Part shown: in pieces, positions 16,831-25,640 of the stretch
Position numbering within the stretch: position 1 is the first letter of the stretch
Layout: every line of letters starts with the position of its first letter
Notes under the pieces: model-generated
What the model was told of the DNA's origin: nothing
The model's database searches: none
The model's input: only the letters and a program-made list of their open reading frames with translations
Program-made: the position numbers and the translations under genes
DNA from: Deltaproteobacteria bacterium
Lineage (GTDB): Bacteria > Desulfobacterota > GWC2-55-46 > DRQE01
Reading direction: 5' to 3'
Assembly (NCBI GenBank): GCA_023134165.1
Contig: JAGLUZ010000088.1
Location: forward strand, 1 to 34,545
Length of the DNA: 34,545 bases

Positions 16831-17679
16831 TTACTCGTACTTGTGTCGTTTCCATTTGTAGGGAAGATCTATAATGGTACCTGCTTCTTTGATGCTCTGA
16901 AATGCCTTTAGAGCGTCACAAAGAATTGTCCTGTGCTGGGGGGCGTTAAAGGGTTCCCCTAAGGGATGCCCCATAGGCCACTGAACAAATAAAGCCCTAG
17001 GTACACCTGTCTTCTCAGTTATATCCCTTACAAAGGTTACCCCAATTGTAGGAATACCTCCCTCTTCAAGTACTCTTTGTACCAATCCAACGGACCGGTT
17101 ACAGGTGATTCAGCCAGGGCTTAGGATAACAACATCGACTTTATCTTCTTTTAGACGACGCAAAACCTTTGGAGCTGATTCATTAATTAATACATCTACT
17201 AAGCCGCCAACGATATGCCCCATAAAACCGTAGTGACTTGTAGCAACCTCACTGATTACCCCCTCACCTGCAAGCTCACGCAGACGCTCTATTGGGAGTA
17301 CGATATTTACGTCTTTATCAGCATCACTGTGGTCGTAATAATCATGGGTAATCTTAAGATTTTTTGTATCTGTACCAGAAGGGATAGCCCTAAAAGTTGC
17401 GTCCCCTTCAGCGTCATACATATCAAATGGCTCATCTGCTGAGAGGTGAACGCCAGCTGTGGTGATAAGAGCTACCTTAAGCTCGCTTAAAGGTTTTTTA
17501 AGTGGCGTCCAGGGTATATTTGAGTCTGTGTCATTTAAATCATTATTATCAGTAGAACTCATTTTCATAGAAGAATCTCCTTTTGGGTTAGAGACAAGAT
17601 GCGGAGCAAGAAAGGCCACAACTGAGGGTAGCCTCGATAGTATTGAAGAGATAAGACGGTTCTTAAACCTTGAACTCAT
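16831..17679 (-). CDS. selenoprotein of the glycine/sarcosine/betaine reductase B (GrdB-like) family
   Basis: A single 282-residue protein if the in-frame TGA at 17110-17112 is read as selenocysteine (residue 190). The sequence around it is LSPG-U-ITCNRSVGLVQRV, a U-x-x-C redox motif at the place where family members carry Sec. Both sides match the family: RFKNRLISS, IPWTPLKKP, TTAGVH, ITHDYYDHSDADKDVNIV, HYGFMGHIVGG before it, and GIPTIGVTFVRDITEKTGVPRALF and GHPLGEPF after it. The start is the ATG at 17679, with TAGGAG seven bases upstream and 13 bases behind copA, so they are probably co-transcribed. Members are thought to act in thiol/selenol redox chemistry; the substrate of this short form is unknown. 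A naive gene caller would split or truncate it. Confidence 0.85.
17078..17103 (-). promoter_or_regulatory. candidate bacterial SECIS hairpin after the UGA codon
   Basis: Beginning seven bases after the UGA, the transcript can fold as UGU/ACA, AA/UU and CC/GG pairs with small bulges around the loop GGUCCGUU. A GGUC loop at this distance resembles known bacterial SECIS elements such as that of fdhF. The fold was judged by eye. Confidence 0.4.
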
Positions 17680-17692
17680 AAGGGAGCTCCTA

Positions 17693-20590
17693 CTAAGCGT
17701 CTTTTTCTGCTGTGCCTTCACCACTGGTAGTATCATCACTACCCGCAGAATCTGGATCTGGTTTAGGCTTTACAGGCAAGGTAAAGACAGGTGCCTTAAA
17801 CCACTTTAGTCTTAGTGCATTTAGAACAACACTTACAGAGCTCATTGCCATAACAGCGGCCGCATATACTGGATTTAGCACAATACCAAAGAAAGGGTAA
17901 AGGATGCCAGCGGCTACAGGGATAAGTGTTGCATTATAGAAAAATGCCCAAAAAAGATTTTGCTTGATATTCCTAATCGTTGCCCTGCTAAGTTCAATGG
18001 CAGTGACAATATGACGGAGATCATCTCGTATGAGGGTTATATCAGAGGCCTCCAAGGCAATATCAGCGCCACTACCAACGGTTATACCAACGTCAGCGCA
18101 GGCAAGAGCAGGTGCGTCATTTACACCGTCCCCAACCATTGCTACGTACCTTCCAGGTTGCTGAAGCCTCTTCACCTCAATGGCCTTATCCTCTGGTAAA
18201 ACCTCAGGGAGGATTCTTTTAATACCAAGCTCAGCACCAACTGCAAAGGCAGTTCGTCTGTTATCCCCAGTTAAGAGTACAACCTCTATACCAAGGGCTT
18301 GAACAGCTCTAATTGCCTCCCTTGAGTTTTCTTTTAGAGTATCAGCTACAGCAATAGCACCGAGGATAACGCTATCTAGTGCAATAAGGACCGGGGTCTT
18401 GCCTGCCTCAGCCAATTGGTTTATCTTCTCCTCAAGGCTACGAGGGATAAGTACGTCTTGCTCCTCCATAAAACTTTCATTACCAATTACAACCTCACCC
18501 TCATCTATTGTAGCACTAACACCGTAACCAGCATCAGCCTTAAAGCTCTCAATCTCTTCTACCTTGATATTACGTTTTTCTGCTTCTGCTACTATTGCCT
18601 TGCCAATTGGGTGCTCAGAGCCTGTCTCAACACCAGCGGCAATCCTAAGGACAGCATCTGCATCATGGCCAGTCTCCTCAGAAGCTATAACGTCAGTGAC
18701 CGAGGGCTCTCCTTTTGTAAGAGTCCCAGTCTTATCAAAGACCATAATAGAGACCTTATGGGCAATCTCCAAAGAATCTCCACCCTTAATTAACACCCCG
18801 AGTTCAGCCCCCCTGCCCGTACCAACCATAATAGAGGTTGGGGTTGCAAGCCCAAGTGCGCACGGACAAGCGATAATAAGGACAGTCACAAAGGCAAGAA
18901 CAGCGTGCGTAAAACTTGGCTCAGGGCCAAGGAGGACCCAGATAAAGAAGGTTACCATTGAGATGGCTATAACGACTGGAACAAAGTAAGAGGCTACGAG
19001 GTCTGCTGTCTTCGCAATTGGCGGCTTTGCACCTTGCGCCTCCTCAACCATCGTAATAATTCGTGAAAGTACAGTTTCTTTTCCAACCCTAAGGGCTTGA
19101 AACTTAAAGGCACCTGTCTTATTTATTGTCCCAGCCGTAACCAAGCCCCCTGCACTCTTATCAACAGGCATACTCTCACCTGTTACCATAGATTCATCAA
19201 CCGAAGAAGCCCCGCTTAGGATAACCCCGTCTACGGGAACTCTCTCACCAGGTCTAACAACTAGGATATCGCCTGCGACAATATCCTCAAGTGGAACTTC
19301 TGTCTCTGTGCCTTCCCTAAAGATACACGCAGTATCTGGGCGTAGGGATATAAGTTTTTTTATTGCATCTGTTGTGCGAGCTCTGGCACGAGCCTCCAAG
19401 AACCTGCCAAATAAAATAAGTACAATAATTGCCGCTGAGGTATCAAAGTAAACAGCAAGCTCGATAACTGAGGCCTCAAAAAATACAGGATAAAAAGTAA
19501 CCAAAACGCTGAAAAAGTATGCCGCACTAGTACCAACAACAATTAAGGTATTCATATCTGCGCCGTGACGAGTAAGAGACTTCCAAGCCCCGCGGTAGAA
19601 CTCAAAGCCGCACCAAAACTGGACAGGTGTTGCCAGGACAAACTGAGCAATAAATATCTCTTTTGTTGTGAGAGTGATAATATTACCAAGACCTAGGAAG
19701 GTGGCATTCATTAGGATAAATATCGGTACTGTAAGGAGTGTGCCAATACCAAGACGAAGCTTTAAATTCTTATCAATACTTTGTTTCTCTGGCGTCTCAC
19801 CAGAATACTGACTCTTCTCTTCATCTCCTAACTCATCAACTTCAAAGCCTGAGGTCTCAATGGCACGTATAATCTCTCTTAATGTAAGTGCTGTTGGTAG
19901 GTACTCAATTATTGCCTTGCTTGAGGAAGAAGTTACGTAGACCCCGACCATACCATCGAGTGCGTCAACTGCGGCCGTAACCAAGTCAGTACTATCAATT
20001 GAGGTCATCCCAACTACAGGAAGAGTTACTTTTTTGGTAGATACACCGTACCCAGTTGAACGAACAATATTTAATAAGTCAATTAAAGTAATATCTAGGC
20101 TATCATAGACAATCCTAATTTTTTCAATGGCAAAATTAACGCTCGCTGAGATTACACCATCAATACTATCAAAGGCATGCTCTATCTTTGAAGCACATGA
20201 GGCACAGGTCATCCCTGTAATTGCGATATGGATTGTTTTTCGTCCTCTATCAGAGGAAAAAACCGATTTTTTATTTTTTAGGAGTAAATTGACCTCAGGT
20301 AGGTTAGCCTTAGGCGTTTGGGACGCGTCCATTGCTCCATCTTCCGTATCATCAGCATTAGTATCACCATCAACCTCAAAGGAAAGGTTTTCCTTAAAGC
20401 GAACCTCTTCAGCCTCTGTCGTGGACTCTACTGCTTCCTCTGTAGGCTTTGAGAGAAAGACCTCTGGACTACGCACAAAGATATCCTTGCAGCTCGTTGA
20501 GCAAAAGTAGAAGGTATTACCTTCAAAATCAGAGTTAATACTTCGCTCAGAGCCCTCCACAAACATGCCGCAGACTGGATCTTGTACCAT
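17693..20590 (-). CDS. copA: copper-translocating P1B-type ATPase with YHS domain
   Basis: This 965-residue heavy-metal pump has an N-terminal YHS metal-binding domain (1-48, [14 protein letters not shown]), a first HMA domain (118-183) with GMTCASC, a second HMA-like domain (187-255) whose cysteines are lost (GMTSIDS), then the ATPase core. Seen in order: TGES (470-473), ACPCALG (574-580), the phosphorylated Asp in DKTGT (619), SEHPIGKA, and [16 protein letters not shown] and MAMSSVSVV in the last helices are the signature of Cu(+) pumps (P1B-1). It exports cytosolic copper, using ATP. The selenoprotein gene follows by 13 bases. Upstream, a terminator separates it from the small Rossmann gene. 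I see no copper-responsive operator. Confidence 0.93.
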   Translation of the reverse strand: MVQDPVCGMFVEGSERSINSDFEGNTFYFCSTSCKDIFVRSPEVFLSKPTEEAVESTTEAEEVRFKENLSFEVDGDTNADDTEDGAMDASQTPKANLPEVNLLLKNKKSVFSSDRGRKTIHIAITGMTCASCASKIEHAFDSIDGVISASVNFAIEKIRIVYDSLDITLIDLLNIVRSTGYGVSTKKVTLPVVGMTSIDSTDLVTAAVDALDGMVGVYVTSSSSKAIIEYLPTALTLREIIRAIETSGFEVDELGDEEKSQYSGETPEKQSIDKNLKLRLGIGTLLTVPIFILMNATFLGLGNIITLTTKEIFIAQFVLATPVQFWCGFEFYRGAWKSLTRHGADMNTLIVVGTSAAYFFSVLVTFYPVFFEASVIELAVYFDTSAAIIVLILFGRFLEARARARTTDAIKKLISLRPDTACIFREGTETEVPLEDIVAGDILVVRPGERVPVDGVILSGASSVDESMVTGESMPVDKSAGGLVTAGTINKTGAFKFQALRVGKETVLSRIITMVEEAQGAKPPIAKTADLVASYFVPVVIAISMVTFFIWVLLGPEPSFTHAVLAFVTVLIIACPCALGLATPTSIMVGTGRGAELGVLIKGGDSLEIAHKVSIMVFDKTGTLTKGEPSVTDVIASEETGHDADAVLRIAAGVETGSEHPIGKAIVAEAEKRNIKVEEIESFKADAGYGVSATIDEGEVVIGNESFMEEQDVLIPRSLEEKINQLAEAGKTPVLIALDSVILGAIAVADTLKENSREAIRAVQALGIEVVLLTGDNRRTAFAVGAELGIKRILPEVLPEDKAIEVKRLQQPGRYVAMVGDGVNDAPALACADVGITVGSGADIALEASDITLIRDDLRHIVTAIELSRATIRNIKQNLFWAFFYNATLIPVAAGILYPFFGIVLNPVYAAAVMAMSSVSVVLNALRLKWFKAPVFTLPVKPKPDPDSAGSDDTTSGEGTAEKDA

Positions 20591-20659
20591 AGAATTATCA
20601 CCAAAGAGGCCTAGAAAAGAACCTCTGCCTTGCTAAATATAATATTAAGTACTAAGAAA

Positions 20660-20686
20660 AAAAGATACCTCGGAAAAGCCGAGAAA
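20660..20686 (-). terminator. terminator after the small Rossmann gene
   Basis: The minus strand has CTCGG (20679-20683) and CCGAG (20669-20673) around CTTTT, then GTATC and seven Ts. It separates the gene at 20770 from copA. Confidence 0.6.
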
Positions 20687-20769
20687 AAAACTTTTAGAAT
20701 ACTTTATGAGGGTTATAAAGAGAGAGCATCAATACCTCAAAGAGAGATGCCACGTGGAATGGGAGCTGA

Positions 20770-21165
20770 CTAATAACCAATCTTTCCGTGCTTTTCAGGT
20801 AAAACAGTACTCCCATCCATAAGGTTCCAAAGCAGGTAAGCCACCACTTCTGGGACAAGGGCTGTGTACTGGTTGCCTGAACGAGCAAGATCACTCCTCA
20901 TAGCTTTTTTTGCATCCTCATTGCCAGTAAGGTCAAAGATTATATCGATTTCCTCCCCCATAGCCACAAGCTCTTTTGGGTCATTTACAACATTAATCCC
21001 TTTATCCTTTGCAAGCTCAATGCCTGGAGCATCTTTATTTATCTCAGCAACGGCAACAATCTCGACGCCAGTGCCGATTTTATCTGCAAATTTCCTTAAA
21101 AAAGTAGTCCCAACCTGACCAAGTCCAGCTATTGCAACCTTTAAATCCCTCTTATTGTCTGTCAA
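20770..21165 (-). CDS. stand-alone NAD(P)-binding Rossmann-fold protein
   Basis: A 131-residue protein made of one dinucleotide-binding domain. It begins VAIAGLGQVGTTFL (GxGxxG fingerprint), has an acidic end of the second strand (VAVAEINKDAPG), and follows the pattern of the NAD-binding half of homoserine dehydrogenase or aspartate dehydrogenase, with no catalytic half. Similar single domains occur as separate proteins or fused to sensor kinases, so a sensing or regulatory role is possible. The start is TTG, with GGAGG six bases upstream. It is likely monocistronic, between a promoter-like pair and a terminator. The substrate is unknown. Confidence 0.75.
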   Translation of the reverse strand: MTDNKRDLKVAIAGLGQVGTTFLRKFADKIGTGVEIVAVAEINKDAPGIELAKDKGINVVNDPKELVAMGEEIDIIFDLTGNEDAKKAMRSDLARSGNQYTALVPEVVAYLLWNLMDGSTVLPEKHGKIGY

Positions 21166-21221
21166 GATGCGCCTCCGTTTTTTAAGTTGCCTCTAGAGCC
21201 AATTGCCCCAAGCCTTAAAAG

Positions 21222-21249
21222 ATTAACTTAAGTCTTGGCTCTATGTCAA
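21222..21249 (-). promoter_or_regulatory. candidate promoter of the small Rossmann gene
   Basis: Perfect TTGACA on the minus strand (21244-21249), 16-base spacer, then GTTAAT (21222-21227). It lies between the pilA terminator and the TTG start at 21165. Confidence 0.4.
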
Positions 21250-21282
21250 GGAAAAATAATAGCTTTTCCGTAAACTCGGCAA

Positions 21283-21320
21283 CAAAAAAAAGGAAGAGGG
21301 GTTTAACGCCCCTCTTCCTT
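21283..21320 (-). terminator. strong rho-independent terminator of pilA
   Basis: A perfect 12-pair stem (arms 21309-21320 and 21290-21301, AAGGAAGAGGGG) with a 7-base loop is followed by a T-run on the minus strand, 27 bases after the pilA stop. Confidence 0.9.
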
Positions 21321-21346
21321 CTTGATAAAAAAATATACGTTATCGC

Positions 21347-21733
21347 TTAGAAGTATTTAATTGATCCGTCTGCTGTTACATTCGCAGAATTCTGTGGTGC
21401 TGTCTTAAGCAATGTCTGCTTAAGCTGAATAAAACCAGCACCAGCACCATCTAGATTTGCACTTACAAAGCTGATACCAGCTGAGGTTTGATAGCCATAC
21501 TGTTGAAGAATTGCAAGAGTTGTTACTGTTCCATCAACCTTATCGGTTAAGTAAGCCATTGAAGCTGTGTAGGCATTCTTAATATCAGAGGTAAGACCAG
21601 CTTTGTAACCACGTTGCTTGTACTTACTGAACTGAGGAATAGCGATGGCTGCAAGAATTGCGATAATGGCCACAACTATCAAGAGTTCAATCAAGGTAAA
21701 ACCACTTTCTTTCTTGAGTAGTTTTTTAAACAT
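21347..21733 (-). CDS. pilA: type IV pilin major subunit
   Basis: A 128-residue prepilin: an 11-residue leader (MFKKLLKKESG) is cut by prepilin peptidase before Phe, then FTLIELLIVVAIIAILAAIA, the hydrophobic assembly helix with Glu5. Phe1, Phe24, Tyr27 and Tyr32 of the mature protein match the aromatic positions of Geobacter PilA, but this protein is much longer (117 mature residues against about 61) with a globular C-terminal part. It has no cysteine pair. AGGAG lies seven bases before the ATG. A sigma54 promoter lies 60-80 bases upstream and a strong terminator follows, so it can be expressed alone at high level under PilR. It is the last gene of the pil locus. Confidence 0.95.
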   Translation of the reverse strand: MFKKLLKKESGFTLIELLIVVAIIAILAAIAIPQFSKYKQRGYKAGLTSDIKNAYTASMAYLTDKVDGTVTTLAILQQYGYQTSAGISFVSANLDGAGAGFIQLKQTLLKTAPQNSANVTADGSIKYF

Positions 21734-21794
21734 TTTAGTTCTCCTTTTTTTGTTTTATTCCTAAATTAAAATTGTTTGATATGTTCTGATTATA

Positions 21795-21811
21795 ATGCAA
21801 CCTCCGTGCCA
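21795..21811 (-). promoter_or_regulatory. sigma54 (-24/-12) promoter of pilA
   Basis: The minus strand reads TGGCACGGAGGTTGCAT, a complete match to TGGCAC-N5-TTGCA, with GG and GC ten bases apart. It is placed to start transcription near 21784, about 50 bases before the pilA ATG. pilR, encoding a sigma54 activator, lies in the same locus. Confidence 0.92.
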
Positions 21812-21864
21812 AAACTCAAACTTCTTTAAAAACAACTACTTACCATTTATGACCAGAGGCAATC

Positions 21865-21909
21865 TGTCAGATTATGACAAAAAACGTCACTTTGGTTGTT
21901 TTTTGTCAT
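21865..21909 (-). promoter_or_regulatory. putative PilR enhancer: TGTCA half-site cluster
   Basis: A perfect 12-base inverted repeat (ATGACAAAAAAC at 21874-21885 and its complement at 21898-21909) with a 12-base spacer is flanked by a further TGTCA at 21865-21869. The cluster lies about 80-125 bases upstream of the pilA transcription start, the usual distance for a sigma54 activator, and overlaps the stop codon of the upstream gene. PilR sites in Pseudomonas contain TGTC half-sites. The assignment is inference. Confidence 0.55.
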
Positions 21910-24184
21910 TTTTTGCGTCTTCTTTTGAGCTAAATTTCATAAGTTCTTTAATGAGTGTGCCAGCAATCTCTTCATATGTATCATCTTCCTCTACAGAAAA
22001 CCGATAATATTTCAAAGCATTTGGAATATCCCCTATCTCAAGGTAGGAATTTCCAAGGTAATACAGAGCCTTGGCTCGTAGTTGTTTTACCTCAATTGAA
22101 AATGCAGCCCTCGTTAGGTACCGAATAGAACATTCAAAATCCCCAACCTCAAAGCATGAGAGGCCAAGTGCCATCAAACCTTCCTTTTCAATCTTATCCC
22201 AGACCGTTGTTGCGTGCCTCTCTAAGTATTTAACGGCATTTACGTAGTCCTTTAACTCATAATAAGTAACCCCTAGGCCAAGGTTACCCTTACTAAACTC
22301 GCCACGTATTGTTTTAAAGACCTCTAAGGCCTCGCTGCGTCGCTCTAAGGCATTTAAGGCAATCCCTAAGTCATAACCAACAAAGGGGTCACTGCTAATT
22401 TCAAAGGCTTCTTGCAGTGTTTTTACGGCTTGCTCCTGATATTCCTTGCCAAGTTTCATCTCGATTAGTCCCTTAACCCGTAGAGGGGTGATAAATCTCT
22501 CGGTAATCCCCTCTTTTTTGTAAAAACCAAGAACCCTCTCAACCTCAAGTAAGCTCTTCTTTAGCTGAGCCTCACCAGTATCAAAGATATACTGCCTCTC
22601 ATCATCACTGCAAGGATTAAGAGAATTAAAGCCCCACCTTGATATTAGTTCTTTATTGGCTTCATTGTTTTTCAGGTAAAGAACTGAGGTGTCATCAAAG
22701 ACGACCGCACTCCAGTCCTTGGCACCCTCAAAGACAGAGCACACTTTGTCAGTTGTACTAATCAGTGCCACTTTAAAGCCGTGTTCTTGCTCGAGCCTAC
22801 CAAGGCGAGCCTGGTCACTTATCTGGCGAGTTTTCCAAAAATGATAAGGGGAATAAACAGTTGGAGTTCTACCATCGATAAAAGGAGCTATATCGTTATA
22901 AATAAGGTAACCACCATAAACATACTTATTATAGATTGCCCCCTCTGGTTCTTTATCTTTAATAAAACTAAGGCTACCTTCTGGAAAAACCCCACGCTTT
23001 AAATCAAGACCATAACCGTTTATAGTTCCAACAAGAAACGCATTATAGGAAAGGCCAAGGGTTAGGATAAGGACGAGTAAAAAAGAGAACTTCTCTACTA
23101 ATTCACCATTCTTCTTTGAGCCTTCTCGTTGAAAATATCCCCCGTAAGTAGCAACCATCGGAGCTGAGATAAAAGCAAAAAGAGGAATCCACCTAGCATG
23201 ACTTGTTGCCATATAAAGAAAAGCAGAGGTAATCATCAGATCACGAAGCTTTATCTCTTTTAGTTTACGCAACCACAAAAAGGCCAAGGAATAGAGAAGT
23301 ATTAGGAATGAAGTTTTTTGGAGCGAAAATGGGTACGCATCAAAGAATAACGCACCTAGAGGAACCCTCATCCACTCACCAATATACTGAAGAGCCTCAA
23401 CATTCTCACTGCTTTGATGAATAAACGGAAATACCACGAGTTCAGCACCGTAGGGGTTAATTACCGAGACAAGTGGAATCAGTAAAGAGATAATAAAGAG
23501 CCTTTTAAAATCCTTTGAAAAATCACTTATCCCGCGAGCTTTAATAACCTCAGAGACAAAACTCCCGATGGCATAAGAACCAACGAGAAAAATTCCAAGG
23601 ATAAAACTAGAGTGAATATTAACCCACAAAATTTGAAGCGGAAGAAGTGCTAAGAGGTAAACCGGCAACCCCTTACGCTCCTCTAATCGGTCTAAATTTA
23701 GGAGGAGCAAGTAGAGCGAGACAAAGAGAAAACCAAAGAGGTGTGGTCTTATAAAGAAACGCATCTGTGTTCCAGCAAGAACAAGAAAGAGAAGAGCCAA
23801 GCAGAACCAGGTACGTTTCTTACCTGCAAGGAGTGTAAAGTTTTTCCAAAGAACTATAAAGGTTGACCCGAGAATCACAAACTGGAACACGGCAAGACCA
23901 AACCAGCCACCAAGGTAGGTAAAGACAATATGGGCTATAACCTGAAAACCCCACGTAAAGTCAATCCACTTTGAGCCTCCAAAGGTATAGCTAAATGGGT
24001 CAAAGTCTGGTACTTGAAGGTTCTCAAATATCCACTGACCGCTCTTTAAGGCCCAAAATATATCACTATCCCAGCGTTGTTTCTGAAAAACACTTAACAA
24101 AAGAAATACAGCAAAGACTATAAAAAATAAGATACGCCCTTTATTTTCGTATCTCTGCAAGTAATTACTTATCTGAGTCTTCAT
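21887..24184 (-). CDS. polytopic membrane protein with C-terminal TPRs, possible GT-C glycosyltransferase
   Basis: This 765-residue protein has about ten to twelve membrane helices (residues 17-400) and a soluble C-terminal part with TPR units (about 540-750: AVKTLQEAFEISSDP, YVNAVKYLERHATT, IPNALKYYRFSVEEDD). The first periplasmic loop has DSDIFWALKSGQWI, and later loops have RPHLFGF and WVNIHSSF; acidic and aromatic residues in the first loop are usual for GT-C enzymes that use lipid-linked sugars. It sits between pilR and pilA and overlaps the pilR end by 20 bases with GGAG before its ATG, so translation is coupled. This position suggests pilin glycosylation or another pilin-related task, which is inference. 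Its 3' end carries the putative PilR enhancer of pilA. Confidence 0.75.
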   Translation of the reverse strand: MKTQISNYLQRYENKGRILFFIVFAVFLLLSVFQKQRWDSDIFWALKSGQWIFENLQVPDFDPFSYTFGGSKWIDFTWGFQVIAHIVFTYLGGWFGLAVFQFVILGSTFIVLWKNFTLLAGKKRTWFCLALLFLVLAGTQMRFFIRPHLFGFLFVSLYLLLLNLDRLEERKGLPVYLLALLPLQILWVNIHSSFILGIFLVGSYAIGSFVSEVIKARGISDFSKDFKRLFIISLLIPLVSVINPYGAELVVFPFIHQSSENVEALQYIGEWMRVPLGALFFDAYPFSLQKTSFLILLYSLAFLWLRKLKEIKLRDLMITSAFLYMATSHARWIPLFAFISAPMVATYGGYFQREGSKKNGELVEKFSFLLVLILTLGLSYNAFLVGTINGYGLDLKRGVFPEGSLSFIKDKEPEGAIYNKYVYGGYLIYNDIAPFIDGRTPTVYSPYHFWKTRQISDQARLGRLEQEHGFKVALISTTDKVCSVFEGAKDWSAVVFDDTSVLYLKNNEANKELISRWGFNSLNPCSDDERQYIFDTGEAQLKKSLLEVERVLGFYKKEGITERFITPLRVKGLIEMKLGKEYQEQAVKTLQEAFEISSDPFVGYDLGIALNALERRSEALEVFKTIRGEFSKGNLGLGVTYYELKDYVNAVKYLERHATTVWDKIEKEGLMALGLSCFEVGDFECSIRYLTRAAFSIEVKQLRAKALYYLGNSYLEIGDIPNALKYYRFSVEEDDTYEEIAGTLIKELMKFSSKEDAKNDKKQPK

Positions 24185-25595
24185 ACTTCTCCAGTTTATA
24201 TCTTATCGAGCGGAAGGTTATACCCAGAATCTCAGCGGCTTTTTTCTTCACCCCACCGGCCTTCTTCATAGCAGTCATTATTATCTTTTTCTCAAAATTA
24301 TTTACTGCACTCTCTAGGTTGAAACCCTGTTCAGAGAAATCAGCTGGAGGTGCCTCACTTAGCTCTCCTTGAAAATCAACTGACCTGCTACCAACACCAT
24401 TACCTAGGCCATCTGCAAACCCCTCTCTAATCTCTGGAGGCAAGCAAGGGGGCATTAACTTATCCCCCTTTTCTAGAGCAACACCACGCTCAATTGCGTT
24501 CTCAAGCTCACGCACATTCCCCTTAAAACCGAAGTCAAGGAACATCGCCATGACCTCTTCAGATACACTCTTAACCTCTTTTCCAGCCTCCAAGCAATGC
24601 TTACCTAGAAAATAACGTACAAGGGCAGGGATATCTTCCTTTCTATCCCTAAGGGGCGGGGTTTTTATCCTTATAACATTTAACCTATAGAAGAGATCTT
24701 CCCTGAAACGCCCAGCCTCGACCTCTTTCTCAACGTCCTTATTTGTTGCCGCAACGAGCCTTATATCTACAGATATATCTGTAAGCCCGCCAACGCGTCT
24801 AAAGTTCCTCTCTTGGATAAAACGAAGTAACTTAACCTGCAAGTTAAGTGGCAGTTCCGTTACCTCATCAAGGAAGAGAGTACCTTCATTTGCAAGTTCA
24901 GCAAGGCCTTTTTTATTTGCTACTGCCCCTGTAAAGGCACCTTTTTGGTGGCCAAAAAGCTCACTCTCAAGGAGGTTCTCTGGGACAGCCCCGCAGTTAA
25001 TAGTAACAAATGACGAGTCCTTCCTTGGGCTCTCACCATGTATGGCTCTCGCTATAAGCTCTTTCCCTGTCCCACTCTCTCCAGATATAAGGACATTTGC
25101 CTTGGTCTCTGAAACACTTAAGACCAGTTCATATATCTCCTTCATTGGCGCAGAGGTACCAATAATTCCCCCAAGACCAAAGATTGTCTTTTGATCTTTC
25201 TTCAGTATAAGGTTTTCACGCTTTACCCTTTGCCACTCTAGGGCTCTCTTTAGGTGTAACTTAATATCATCAATATTAAAGGGCTTTGTGAAGTAGTCGT
25301 AAGCCCCAGATTTCATCGCATCAATTGCAGTATCAACTGAGGCGAAAGCCGTAATAATCATAAATATTACCTCAGGGCAAAGCTCCTTTACAGCCTTAAG
25401 GAGACCAACCCCACCCATGCCAGGCATCTTTAAATCCGAGATAATAAGATCCACAGGTGAGCCTTCTATATACTCAAGAGCCTTCTCTGCGGAAGGAAAG
25501 GCAACTGTATCGTACCCCTCTTTACTTAACATTATTGAGAGTAGATCGCGCATACTCTCCTCATCATCCACTATAACTATCTTTTCATTTGCCAT
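24165..25595 (-). CDS. pilR: sigma54-dependent response regulator PilR
   Basis: A 476-residue NtrC-family activator. The receiver domain (1-120) has the acidic pair D10-D11, phospho-acceptor D54 (IISDLKMPG) and K104. The AAA+ domain has Walker A GESGTGKE (172-179), GAFTGA (219-224), which contacts sigma54, Walker B LFLDE (240-244) and the FREDLFYRLNV segment. A Fis-type helix-turn-helix ends the protein (AAEILGITFRSIRYKL). In the known system PilR is phosphorylated by PilS and drives pilA from a sigma54 promoter, and such a promoter is present here. It follows pilS by 45 bases and overlaps the next gene by 20 bases. All activator motifs are intact. Confidence 0.94.
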   Translation of the reverse strand: MANEKIVIVDDEESMRDLLSIMLSKEGYDTVAFPSAEKALEYIEGSPVDLIISDLKMPGMGGVGLLKAVKELCPEVIFMIITAFASVDTAIDAMKSGAYDYFTKPFNIDDIKLHLKRALEWQRVKRENLILKKDQKTIFGLGGIIGTSAPMKEIYELVLSVSETKANVLISGESGTGKELIARAIHGESPRKDSSFVTINCGAVPENLLESELFGHQKGAFTGAVANKKGLAELANEGTLFLDEVTELPLNLQVKLLRFIQERNFRRVGGLTDISVDIRLVAATNKDVEKEVEAGRFREDLFYRLNVIRIKTPPLRDRKEDIPALVRYFLGKHCLEAGKEVKSVSEEVMAMFLDFGFKGNVRELENAIERGVALEKGDKLMPPCLPPEIREGFADGLGNGVGSRSVDFQGELSEAPPADFSEQGFNLESAVNNFEKKIIMTAMKKAGGVKKKAAEILGITFRSIRYKLEKYEDSDK

Positions 25596-25640
25596 TTAAT
25601 ACCACCGTATTGTATTGGTAAATAAGACTCCGTACTTTTT

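Noticed and set aside
16831-17739. Two separate genes or a pseudogene split by a stop
   Set aside because: The stop is TGA at the known Sec position of the family, both parts are in the same frame, and no other damage is seen, so a selenoprotein is the simpler reading.
17459-17809. 116-codon forward frame antisense to the selenoprotein and copA ends
   Set aside because: It is wholly opposite two well-supported genes and has no ribosome site or recognisable features.
18416-18989. Forward frames antisense to copA (125 and 141 codons)
   Set aside because: They mirror the codon bias of copA on the other strand and encode no recognisable motif.
20694-20894. 66-codon minus-strand frame near the end of the Rossmann gene
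   Set aside because: It overlaps that gene out of frame and has no start signal.
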